A stretch of 64,000 nt of DNA from assembly GCA_035551355.1 (NCBI GenBank), contig DASZNF010000058.1:19177-83176 (forward strand), given 5' to 3'. The translations under genes and the position numbers were made by a program. Under the pieces are notes generated by a model. It searched no databases, had not been told where the DNA came from, and saw only the letters and a list, made by a program, of their open reading frames with translations. Positions 5,808 to 13,277 of the stretch are shown here, piece after piece (position 1 is the first letter of the stretch; each line of letters opens with the position of its first letter). This DNA is from DATATV01 sp035551355 (GTDB lineage Bacteria > Actinomycetota > Actinomycetes > Mycobacteriales > Pseudonocardiaceae).

Positions 5808-8213
5808 TCAGGGAACCAGGCCGAACAGGTCGCACAGACCGCCTGGGCCGCCGGGCCGGACGTGCCCGCCGCCCGGACCGTCACCGGTGTTCGAGCAGGT
5901 CGGCGACGTGGGCGCGGGGGCGCTCGGCGTGCTGGTCGTGCTCGGCGGTTCGGTGCTGTCCGGGGTGCTCGTCGTCGGACTGGTGGCCGGGCCGGACGGG
6001 GCCGTCGGACCGGTGGGCAACGGCAGGGACGGCGGGGTGAGCGTGACCGTCGGCGTCCGCGTGGTGGTGCGGGTGGGCGAGCTGGGATCGGTCATGCTCT
6101 CGCCCGGGGGCGTGGGCGGGCTCGCCCACTCGCCCGGCCAGGGCAGCGCCCACGGGCACTCCACCACCGGCACGCTCACCGTCCGGGTGGCGCTGCCCAG
6201 CTGCCCGGTCACCGTCACCGTGTCGTGGCCGTCGTCGTTCCGCGGGTCGTAGGGCAGGTCGTAGAGCCGGATGCGCAGGTGCACGGTCTGGCCCGGGTCA
6301 ACCGAACCGAGCGTGCGGCAGTCGGTCTGGTGTTCATCGCCCTGGCACAGCACGGGCGGGTCGGCGGAGGTCGCGGTCTGCGTGCCGGTGCGGTCCACGG
6401 TGATGTCCAGCGGCTTGGTGGTGCCGCCGGTGTTGGTCGCGGTGATGTCCAGCAGCGGGTAGAAGTCCCAGTTCCACAGCCAGTTCTCGGACTGGTCGTT
6501 GACCTGGTGCGCGGTCAGCGACAGCCCGTCCTGCGGCGCGGGCGGCACCGTGACCTGGACGGCGACCTGCACGCTCACCTCGGAATTGGAGCTGATCGTG
6601 CCGGTGATGGTGCCGCTCTTGGTGCCCGGCGCGGCCTCCACCCGGAACATCAGCACCACCGACTGGCCCGGCTGCAACCCGCTCGGCGAGGAACAGCTGA
6701 CTCTGCCGGTGCCGCCCGGGCAGGCGACCTGACCGCCGGTGGAGTCGGCCACGGGCTGGGCTTTGGCGTGGTTGCGCGGATAAACCAGGTCGTCGGCGAA
6801 CACGGTGTGGCCCGAGCTCTGCGGGCTGACCGTGGCCGCGCTGGGGTGTGTGGACCCGCTGGAGCCGGACGGGCCGACCGCGCTGACCCCGGGCGGCAGG
6901 TTCAGCGCCGCGGTGACCGGCTGGGACGGGCCCTGACCGGTGTTCTGCACGGTGATCGGCAGGTCGACCGGGCCGCCGCCGGGGGTCAGGGTGATCGGCT
7001 GGCTGGGCCCGCTGGCGTGCAGGGTCGGCTGCGGCGCGGGCGGGGCGCTCGACGGCGCCGGTGCGCTGGGGGCGGGGGCCTGCGGCTTGGGTGCGCTCGG
7101 CTTGGGCGGGTTGGGTTTGGGCGCGGCCGGCGGGTTGTTGGCCGGCGGCTGGGCGTGGGTCGGCGCGGGTGGACTGGGCTGGGCCGCGGCCGGGGGCAGT
7201 TGCTGGGTGTTGGCCCCGGTCAGCGCGATCACCAGGGCGGCGGCCAGCGCGGCCACCGAGGCGCCGACGCCGAGGAACTGGCGGGGCAGCGCGCTGGCCG
7301 CACCGGCCGCGCCACCTCCGGAGGAGGACCCGGCTCCGGCGCCGGCCGCCGCACCGGCGGACAACCCGGCGACCGTGACCCCGGCCGCGGTGGCCTTGGC
7401 CGCGCCCGCGGTGAGGGCCAGGTAGCCGGTCGCGCCCGCGCCCAGCACCAGCGGCGCGATGAAGATCCGCAGCGAACCGTTGACCTCGGCCAGTTCGGCG
7501 GCCAGGGCGCGGCACCGGTCGCACTCGTCCAGGTGCGTCTCGACCTGGGTGGTCTCCCGTTTGGACAGGCCGCCGCGGGTCCACGCGCCCAGCTTGTGCA
7601 CGGTGTCCCGGCAGCGGTTCTCGGTGGTCTCGGCCAGGTGTACCTGCAGGTACGCCTGGCGCAGGCCCTCCCGGGCCCGGTAGGCCAGCGCCGACACGCC
7701 GTTGGCGGTCAGGCCCAGCAGCGGGGCCACCTCGGCCGGCGACTGGCCCTCGATCTCGGTGTGCCAGAGCACCGCCTGCCAGCGTTCGGGCAGCCGGGCG
7801 AACGCCTTGGCGGCCAGCGAGCGCTCCAGCCCGGCGACCGCGGTGTCCTTGAACGGCTCGCTGATCTTCTCGGTGCTCATCCCGCTGACCGTGGTCACGT
7901 CCTCGGTCAGCTCGACCTTGCGGTCCCGGCGGGTCTTGTCGTAGGCGACGTGCCGCAGCGCGGTGAGCAGATAGGCGCGGAAGGCCGAGTCCGGACCGCG
8001 GCCACCCCGCAGGGTGTCCAGCACCTTGGCGAACGCCTCGGACACCAGGTCGTCGGCCTCGGCCGTGGACCGGGCCAGCTGGCGGGCCAGGTTGTAGGCG
8101 GAGGTGACATGCCGCTCGTAGAGCGAGCCGTAGGCCCGGACGTCCCCCTCGCGCACAGCGGTGATCAGCTCGGCGTCGCTGGGTCCGTGGACCTCGGCGG
8201 ACACGGCGGCCAC
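5808..8213 (-). CDS. Membrane-tethered ECF sigma factor with built-in zinc-finger anti-sigma motif and extracellular domain
   Basis: The 801-residue protein combines several parts. Residues about 15-90 are sigma region 2 (YERHVTSAYNLARQLA, then DDLVSEAFAKVLD). Residues about 135-195 are sigma region 4 (LPERWQAVLWHTEIEG, then LLGLTANGVSALAYRAREGL). Residues about 203-240 are a zf-HC2 motif (HLDECDRC). A hydrophobic Ala/Gly-rich stretch follows, with a likely membrane helix near 315-335. The outer part has a Pro/Ala linker, two beta-sandwich-like segments (PVDLPITVQNTG and LLDITATNTGG) and a Thr/Pro-rich tail. This resembles the ECF52-type architecture known in actinobacteria, where sigma, anti-sigma and sensor are one chain. 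The GTG start at 8213 has GGAGGGG upstream. No separate anti-sigma gene is adjacent. Confidence 0.85.
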   Translation of the reverse strand: MAAVSAEVHGPSDAELITAVREGDVRAYGSLYERHVTSAYNLARQLARSTAEADDLVSEAFAKVLDTLRGGRGPDSAFRAYLLTALRHVAYDKTRRDRKVELTEDVTTVSGMSTEKISEPFKDTAVAGLERSLAAKAFARLPERWQAVLWHTEIEGQSPAEVAPLLGLTANGVSALAYRAREGLRQAYLQVHLAETTENRCRDTVHKLGAWTRGGLSKRETTQVETHLDECDRCRALAAELAEVNGSLRIFIAPLVLGAGATGYLALTAGAAKATAAGVTVAGLSAGAAAGAGAGSSSGGGAAGAASALPRQFLGVGASVAALAAALVIALTGANTQQLPPAAAQPSPPAPTHAQPPANNPPAAPKPNPPKPSAPKPQAPAPSAPAPSSAPPAPQPTLHASGPSQPITLTPGGGPVDLPITVQNTGQGPSQPVTAALNLPPGVSAVGPSGSSGSTHPSAATVSPQSSGHTVFADDLVYPRNHAKAQPVADSTGGQVACPGGTGRVSCSSPSGLQPGQSVVLMFRVEAAPGTKSGTITGTISSNSEVSVQVAVQVTVPPAPQDGLSLTAHQVNDQSENWLWNWDFYPLLDITATNTGGTTKPLDITVDRTGTQTATSADPPVLCQGDEHQTDCRTLGSVDPGQTVHLRIRLYDLPYDPRNDDGHDTVTVTGQLGSATRTVSVPVVECPWALPWPGEWASPPTPPGESMTDPSSPTRTTTRTPTVTLTPPSLPLPTGPTAPSGPATSPTTSTPDSTEPPSTTSTPSAPAPTSPTCSNTGDGPGGGHVRPGGPGGLCDLFGLVP

Positions 8214-8237
8214 AGTCTGGTCCCCTCCTCGCGCAGT

Positions 8238-8277
8238 TGTCCCGGCTCACGAGCGCGTGTCCCGGCTCACGAGCGCG
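8238..8277. repeat. Perfect 20-bp tandem duplication upstream of the sigma factor gene
   Basis: TGTCCCGGCTCACGAGCGCG occurs at 8238-8257 and again at 8258-8277. It begins 25 bp upstream of the sigma factor start codon, in the 225-bp divergent region shared with the GGDEF-like gene. It could hold an operator or be another neutral repeat. Confidence 0.9.
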
Positions 8278-8438
8278 CCGCCCAGTGTGACGGACCGGAA
8301 ACCCACCCGCCACGCCGGAGTTCGCCCGCCGCCCGAAAGAAATCCTCGATCCGCCGTCACGACCATTGCCCGGTGACGTCTGGTAGTCAAGACCGACTGA
8401 TCGGGTCGGGGACTCGACCGGTAGGAGGATACGAGGCG

Positions 8439-9266
8439 GTGGGAACGCGAGAGATGTCGTCGCGGCGCTGGCGTGGCGACTCACCGGAAACGTTCCACCA
8501 GCTGCGTTCGCAGTGGCGCACGGCCAGTCTGGCAAGTGGCTGGCCGTTCCCGAACGACTGGGCGGTGGCCGAGGTCGACGTGGTCTGCCAGACCGCGCTG
8601 GCCGATCTGGATCTTGCCCCGGCTCTCACCCGTTTGGGTAGGGCCCGGGCGACCGCGGGCTCGGGTCTGGCCGAGACGCTGCACGATGTGGCGGCGCTGC
8701 ACGCGGTGCTGACCATGCCCTCGATGAAGTACGGGCTGGTGTCGGCCGATCCGGACGCGGTGCCCGCCCGGCTGCTCCGGCTCACCGCGCTGGCCTGGGC
8801 CGACGTGCTGGTCAGCCAGCTGGCCCACACCGAGGTCGCGGACGGGCTGACCGGCCTGTCCAGTCCGGCCTATCTGCGGGCCCGGCTGCGCGAGGTGTAC
8901 CGGGAGGCGGCCGCGGCCGGGGTGCCCGCCCGCGAGCGGTACGTGTTGGTGGTGGTCGCGCCGGACCTGCGGGAGACCGCGGGCTGGTCCCGGCTGGCCG
9001 CCATGGTGTTGCTGGCCGACGTGCTGACCGGGGTGTTCGACGGCGGGCAGACGCTGACCGCGCTCGGCTCGTCCACGATCGGGGTGCTGGCCGAGCGGAG
9101 CCCGAAACTGGCGCGCCGGACGGCCACCGTGCGCACCCTGGCCGCCGACCGGCTGGGCATCGATCCGCAGCTGCGCTGTGTCGGCGCGCCGCCGGTATGG
9201 CTGGAGCGGCTGCCGCCAACGCACGCCGGGGCCTGCCGTTTGCTGACCGCGCTGGCCCGGCTCTAA
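8439..9266 (+). CDS. Hypothetical protein with a degenerate GGDEF-like C-terminal domain
   Basis: The GTG at 8439 has AGGAGG (8423-8428) 10 nt upstream, which decides the start; the frame is open far upstream on the strand opposite the sigma gene but that part has no start signal. The 275-residue soluble protein has a helical N-terminal part. From about residue 135 the text DGLTGLSSPAYLRARL resembles the opening of a diguanylate cyclase domain (D-x-LTGL-x-N-R-x-x-L). The GGDEF active-site motif itself is absent, and the region where it should be reads GQTLTALGSSTIGVL. Catalysis is therefore unlikely; a binding or vestigial role is an inference. It is followed by a hairpin and then purK. Confidence 0.65.
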   Translation: MGTREMSSRRWRGDSPETFHQLRSQWRTASLASGWPFPNDWAVAEVDVVCQTALADLDLAPALTRLGRARATAGSGLAETLHDVAALHAVLTMPSMKYGLVSADPDAVPARLLRLTALAWADVLVSQLAHTEVADGLTGLSSPAYLRARLREVYREAAAAGVPARERYVLVVVAPDLRETAGWSRLAAMVLLADVLTGVFDGGQTLTALGSSTIGVLAERSPKLARRTATVRTLAADRLGIDPQLRCVGAPPVWLERLPPTHAGACRLLTALARL

Positions 9267-9285
9267 ATCCCGGCCGGGCCGGGAT
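9267..9285 (+). terminator. Hairpin after the GGDEF-like gene
   Basis: ATCCCGG (9267-9273) pairs perfectly with CCGGGAT (9279-9285) across a 5-nt loop, directly behind the TAA stop. No T-run follows. Confidence 0.5.
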
Positions 9286-9323
9286 ACCGGCCGCCCGGCT
9301 CTGGGCTGGTCAGCCGCGCGAAG

Positions 9324-9329
9324 TAGGCT
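9324..9329 (+). promoter_or_regulatory. -10 element TAGGCT for leaderless purK
   Basis: TAGGCT lies 9 nt before the GTG of purK with no ribosome binding site between, which fits a leaderless mRNA for purK-purE. Confidence 0.55.
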
Positions 9330-9338
9330 CGCCGCTCT

Positions 9339-10553
9339 GTGGACCCACGTACCGGCCTTCCCGTCGTCGGCATGATCGGCGGCGGCCAGCTCGCCCGGAT
9401 GACCCATCAGGCGGCCATCGCCCTCGGTCAGTCCCTGCGCGTGCTCGCCGTCTCGGCCGATGAACCCGCTCCCCTGGTCGCCCCCGAGATCAGCCTCGGC
9501 CAGCACACCGATCTGGCCGCGCTGCGCGCGTTCGCGGCCGGCTGCGAGGTGGTGACCTTCGACCACGAACACGTGCCCAGCGAGCACCTGCGCACCCTGG
9601 TCGCCGAGGGGCACACCGTCTATCCCGGTCCGGACGCGCTGGTGCACGCCCAGGACAAGCTGGTGATGCGCCGCAAACTGACGGCGCTCGGCCTGCCGGT
9701 GCCGCCGTTCGCGCCGGTGGAGACCCCCGGTGACGTGATCGCGTTCGCCGGGGAACACGGCTGGCCGTGTGTGCTCAAGGCGGTGCGCGGCGGGTACGAC
9801 GGGCGCGGCGTGTGGCTGCTCGACGATGCCGGGCAGGCTGAGACGCTGGTCGCCGAGCTGCTGGCCGCGGGCACGCCGCTGATGGTGGAGCAGCGGGTGG
9901 TGATGTCCCGCGAGTTGGCGGTGATGGCCGCGCGGTCCCCGTTCGGGCAGGGCGCGGTGTGGCCGGTGGTGCAGACCGTGCAGTCCGAGGGCATCTGCGT
10001 GGAGGTGCTGGCCCCGGCCCCGGATCTGGCCCCGGAGATCGCCGACGCCGCGCACGAGCTGGCCCTGCGGGTGGCCCGCGAGCTGGACATCGTGGGCGTG
10101 TTCGCGGTCGAGTTGTTCGAGACCGAGCAGGGCATCGTGGTCAACGAGCTGGCCATGCGGCCGCACAACTCCGGGCACTGGACCATCGAGGGCGCGGTCA
10201 CCTCGCAGTTCGAACAGCACCTGCGGGCCGTGCTGGACTACCCGTTGGGGTCGACCGAGTCGCGCGCGCCGATCACCGTGATGGGCAATGTGCTCGGCGG
10301 CGACCCGCTGCCCAAGATGGGTGTTGACGAGCGGTTGCACCACCTGTTCGCCCGGTTCCCGAAGGCCCGGGCCCACCTTTACGGCAAGGGCGAGCGGCCG
10401 GGCCGCAAGCTCGGCCATGTCACCGTTCTGGGTGACGACGTGGCCGAGACCCGGCGGATCGCCACCCTGGCCGCGCACTGGCTGGGCACCGCCCAGTGGG
10501 CCGACGGCTACGACATCCACGCGACAGACCACAAGGGGAGGGCGACCACATGA
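9339..10553 (+). CDS. purK: N5-carboxyaminoimidazole ribonucleotide synthase (PurK)
   Basis: PurK joins AIR and bicarbonate with ATP to give N5-CAIR in purine synthesis. The 404-residue ATP-grasp protein begins with a nucleotide-binding-like fold (VGMIGGGQLARM). It carries VVTFDHEHVP, the ATP-grasp segments CVLKAVRGGYDGRGV and VEQRVVMSRELAV, and the metal/product segment VNELAMRPHNSGHW. The start GTG at 9339 is leaderless. The stop overlaps the purE start (ATGA, 10550-10553), so PurK and PurE are made in a coupled way. The order purK-purE-acyl-CoA dehydrogenase matches M. tuberculosis Rv3276c-Rv3274c. Confidence 0.96.
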   Translation: MDPRTGLPVVGMIGGGQLARMTHQAAIALGQSLRVLAVSADEPAPLVAPEISLGQHTDLAALRAFAAGCEVVTFDHEHVPSEHLRTLVAEGHTVYPGPDALVHAQDKLVMRRKLTALGLPVPPFAPVETPGDVIAFAGEHGWPCVLKAVRGGYDGRGVWLLDDAGQAETLVAELLAAGTPLMVEQRVVMSRELAVMAARSPFGQGAVWPVVQTVQSEGICVEVLAPAPDLAPEIADAAHELALRVARELDIVGVFAVELFETEQGIVVNELAMRPHNSGHWTIEGAVTSQFEQHLRAVLDYPLGSTESRAPITVMGNVLGGDPLPKMGVDERLHHLFARFPKARAHLYGKGERPGRKLGHVTVLGDDVAETRRIATLAAHWLGTAQWADGYDIHATDHKGRATT

Positions 10554-11056
10554 GCGAGCCGCTGGTCGGAGTGATCATGGGCAGCGACTCGGACTGGCCG
10601 GTGATGCGGGCCGCGGCCGAGGCGCTCAAGGAGTTCGAGGTGGGCTACGAGGTCAGCGTGGTGTCCGCGCACCGCACCCCGCAGCGGATGCTGGACTACG
10701 CCGCCGGCGCGGCCGACCGCGGTCTGCGGGTGATCGTCGCCGGGGCGGGCGGGGCGGCGCATCTGCCCGGCATGGTGGCCTCGGCCACGGTGCTGCCGGT
10801 GATCGGCGTGCCGGTGCCGTTGAAATACCTGGACGGGCTGGACTCGCTGCTGTCCATCGTGCAGATGCCGGCCGGAGTGCCGGTGGCCACGGTGTCGGTG
10901 GGCGGGGCGCGCAATGCGGGGTTGCTCGCGGTGCGCGTGCTGGCCGCCGCGGATGCCGGGCTGCGCGCGAAAATGGCGGATTTCCAACAGGATCTGCAGC
11001 ACATGGTGCTGGCCAAGGACGCGGCCCTGCGCGACTCTCTGGTGAACGAGGACTAA
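10550..11056 (+). CDS. purE: N5-CAIR mutase (PurE, class I)
   Basis: PurE shifts the carboxyl group of N5-CAIR to make CAIR, right after PurK. The 168-residue product shows the class I hallmarks GSDSDWPVM, SAHRTP and AGAGGAAHLPGM. The ATG at 10550 overlaps the purK TGA; GGGGAGGG lies about 8-10 nt upstream inside purK. The next gene begins 37 bp after the stop with its own GGAGGG ribosome site, so it may belong to the same transcript. Confidence 0.96.
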   Translation: MSEPLVGVIMGSDSDWPVMRAAAEALKEFEVGYEVSVVSAHRTPQRMLDYAAGAADRGLRVIVAGAGGAAHLPGMVASATVLPVIGVPVPLKYLDGLDSLLSIVQMPAGVPVATVSVGGARNAGLLAVRVLAAADAGLRAKMADFQQDLQHMVLAKDAALRDSLVNED

Positions 11057-11093
11057 CATTCCCAGTGGGAGAAGCTACCGGAGGGTAATCACC

Positions 11094-12254
11094 GTGGACG
11101 CGAACTTCGGCACCTATCAGCTGGCCGACGAGCACGAGGCGCTGCGCGAGGCCGTGCGCGCGATGGCCGAGAAGGAGATCGCGCCGTTCGCGGCCGAGGT
11201 CGACGAGGCCGAGCGATACCCGATCGAGGCGCGGGACGCGCTGGTCAAGTCGGCGTTCCACGCGGTGCACATCCCGGAGGCCTACGCCGGCGACGGCGCC
11301 GACTCGGTGGCCACCTGCATCCTCATCGAGGAGGTGGCGCGGGTGTGCGCCTCGTCCTCGCTGATCCCGGCGGTGAACAAGCTGGGCACCATGCCGATCA
11401 TCCTGTCCGCCTCCGAGGAGCTCAAGCAGGAGGTGCTGTCCTCGGTGGCCGGTGGGGAGATGGCCTCCTATGCGCTGTCCGAACGGGAGGCCGGGTCGGA
11501 CACGGCGTCCATGCGCACCCGGGCCAAGAAGGACGGCGACACCTGGGTGCTCAACGGCACCAAGTGCTGGATCACCAACGCCGGCGAGTCCACCTGGTAC
11601 ACGGTGATGGCGGTGACCGACCCGGACGCGGCCAAACCGGCCAACGGGATCTCGGCGTTCGTGGTGCACAAGGACGACCCGGGTTTCGTGGTGGGGCCCA
11701 AGGAGAAGAAACTGGGCATCAAGGGTTCGCCCACCCGGGAGATCTACTTCGAGAACTGCGCCATCCCGGAACACCGGATCATCGGTGAGCCGGGCACCGG
11801 CCTGAAGACCGCGCTGCGCACGCTGGACCACACCCGGCCCACGATCGGCGCGCAGGCGGTGGGCATCGCGCAGGGCGCGGTGGACGCGGCGGTGGCCTAC
11901 GTCAAGGAGCGCAAGCAGTTCGGCAAGGCGATCGGCGAGTTCCAGGGCGTGCAGTTCATGTTGGCCGATATGGCGATGAAGGTTGAGGCGGCGCGGCACA
12001 TGGTGTACGTGGCCGCTGCCCGGGCCGAGCGCGGCGAGCCGAACCTGGGCTTCATTTCCAGTGCTGCCAAGTGTTTCGCCTCGGACGTGGCCATGGAGGT
12101 GACCACCGACGCGGTGCAGCTGTTCGGCGGCGCCGGCTACACCCGGGACTTCCCGGTGGAGCGCATGATGCGCGACGCGAAGATCACCCAGATTTACGAG
12201 GGCACCAACCAGATCCAGCGGATGGTGATGGGCCGCTCGCTGCTCAAGGGCTGA
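11094..12254 (+). CDS. Acyl-CoA dehydrogenase (FadE25-like)
   Basis: This 386-residue FAD flavoenzyme should oxidise acyl-CoA to the 2-enoyl form; chain length or branching cannot be told from sequence. Family signatures are ALSEREAGSD (FAD/substrate), WITNAGE, and the catalytic Glu in QIYEGTNQIQ (E369). The C-terminal helical domain contains RKQFGKAIGEFQ and LFGGAGYTRDFPVERMMRD. The GTG start at 11094 has GGAGGG upstream. It sits behind purE as fadE25 does in M. tuberculosis, which supports orthology. It converges with the HhH gene. Confidence 0.93.
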   Translation: MDANFGTYQLADEHEALREAVRAMAEKEIAPFAAEVDEAERYPIEARDALVKSAFHAVHIPEAYAGDGADSVATCILIEEVARVCASSSLIPAVNKLGTMPIILSASEELKQEVLSSVAGGEMASYALSEREAGSDTASMRTRAKKDGDTWVLNGTKCWITNAGESTWYTVMAVTDPDAAKPANGISAFVVHKDDPGFVVGPKEKKLGIKGSPTREIYFENCAIPEHRIIGEPGTGLKTALRTLDHTRPTIGAQAVGIAQGAVDAAVAYVKERKQFGKAIGEFQGVQFMLADMAMKVEAARHMVYVAAARAERGEPNLGFISSAAKCFASDVAMEVTTDAVQLFGGAGYTRDFPVERMMRDAKITQIYEGTNQIQRMVMGRSLLKG

Positions 12255-12291
12255 GCCGGCAAGGGTTGCGGCCCGGCCGGATTTACCGTGT

Positions 12292-13098
12292 CTACTGGGA
12301 CAGCAGGACCGCGCGATCGCGGATCCGGTCCCAGACGCCGACCGGAATGTCGGCCAGCACCAGTAGTTCGTCCACATTCGCGAAGGGATCGCCGCGCCGG
12401 TTGCGAGTGTCCACAATGGACAACGCGATGGTCGGCGGGATGTCGCACACGGAGCCGATCACCTGGGCGGGTGCGCTGTTCAGGTCGACCAGGCCGCCGT
12501 CGTCATAGCCGCGGGTGATGTCCGGGCGGCCGATGTGCAGTTCGTGCGCCAGCAGCGGGTCGTCGGCCACGATCCGCCGGGACTCCTCGCGGCGGGTGCG
12601 TGCGGCCAGCGCGGCCTGCACCGCCGGGTCCAGCACCGGTTCGTCCGGGGCGGGCGCGCCCTCCCAGATCTGCCGGCGCAGCGGGCCGAGCTGGACGCAG
12701 CCGACGATGGCCACGCCGACCGCGAGCAGTCCGCCGATCGTGCCCAGCACGCTGGTGTGCCCGGGCTGGGTCCGCGGGGTGAGCGAGATCAGGACGTAGA
12801 GCAGCACGTCGAGGATGGCGTAGGCCAGTGCGAGCAGGCGGGCCGGGCGGGTGCGCAGCCGGGTGGCGGCGTGCGCGAACGGCACCCAGGCGAACATGCC
12901 GACGGTGACGATGGTGACCACGTAGTACCAGCGACCGGCGACGCGAAGCCCGCGGTGGCTTTCGAGCCGGTGAGCACCGGCCGGAACCCGTTCGGCGCTC
13001 TCGGCCGGGACCCGCTTCGCGCCTTCGGCCGGGATCCGCTCCGCGGCCTTCGCGCCTTCGGCCGGGATCCGCTCCGCGGCAGGGTGCTGCACGCTCAT
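12292..13098 (-). CDS. Membrane protein with C-terminal helix-hairpin-helix domain (ComEA-like end)
   Basis: The 268-residue protein starts with 11-residue repeats of the type AERIPAEGAKA. Three hydrophobic segments follow (near YYVVTIVTVGMFAWVPFA, LALAYAILDVLLYVLI and IGGLLAVGVAIVGCV). The C-terminal domain has DLNSAPAQVIGSVCDIPPTI and DELLVLADIPVGVWDRI. DLNSAPAQ followed by a Gly-x-Pro turn is the pattern of the HhH motif seen in ComEA-type proteins that bind DNA non-specifically. Here the domain would face the cytoplasm or the outside depending on topology, which is not settled. No competence genes lie next to it. Function unknown. Confidence 0.75.
   Translation of the reverse strand: MSVQHPAAERIPAEGAKAAERIPAEGAKRVPAESAERVPAGAHRLESHRGLRVAGRWYYVVTIVTVGMFAWVPFAHAATRLRTRPARLLALAYAILDVLLYVLISLTPRTQPGHTSVLGTIGGLLAVGVAIVGCVQLGPLRRQIWEGAPAPDEPVLDPAVQAALAARTRREESRRIVADDPLLAHELHIGRPDITRGYDDGGLVDLNSAPAQVIGSVCDIPPTIALSIVDTRNRRGDPFANVDELLVLADIPVGVWDRIRDRAVLLSQ
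13021..13080 (-). repeat. 33-bp in-frame tandem repeat in the HhH gene N-terminus
   Basis: The 27 nt from 13021 recur exactly at 13054-13080, giving a 33-bp period (11 residues). Diverged copies seem to extend toward 12980, where RVPAESAERVPA is encoded. Confidence 0.95.
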
Positions 13099-13226
13099 CC
13101 TTCAACCTCCCCAGGTCTTGCCGTTCACATCGACCAGTCGCCGCACTCGTTACATCGGATGCGATCGTCTTGCTGACCCAAGTGGATGATCAATAACAAA
13201 AGACCAGCTCGATGTGGTTGCGCGAA

Positions 13227-13237
13227 CGATAGTATCG
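13227..13237. promoter_or_regulatory. Palindrome CGATAGTATCG in the AT-richer region before the ATPase gene
   Basis: The 11-bp odd palindrome lies 40 bp before the ATPase ATG, in a stretch (13150-13260) clearly richer in A/T than its surroundings. That is where a promoter or operator would be expected. No regulator gene is adjacent. Confidence 0.35.
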
Positions 13238-13277
13238 CTGTTGGAAGTATTCTGTGGGCAACCATTGGCAGGTGGGC

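Noticed and set aside
5862..8400. Very long open frame on the plus strand opposite the sigma factor gene
   Set aside because: It is a by-product of high-GC codon use; its text is Arg/Gly/Ala-rich with no family features, and only the part after 8439 has a ribosome site and a plausible protein.
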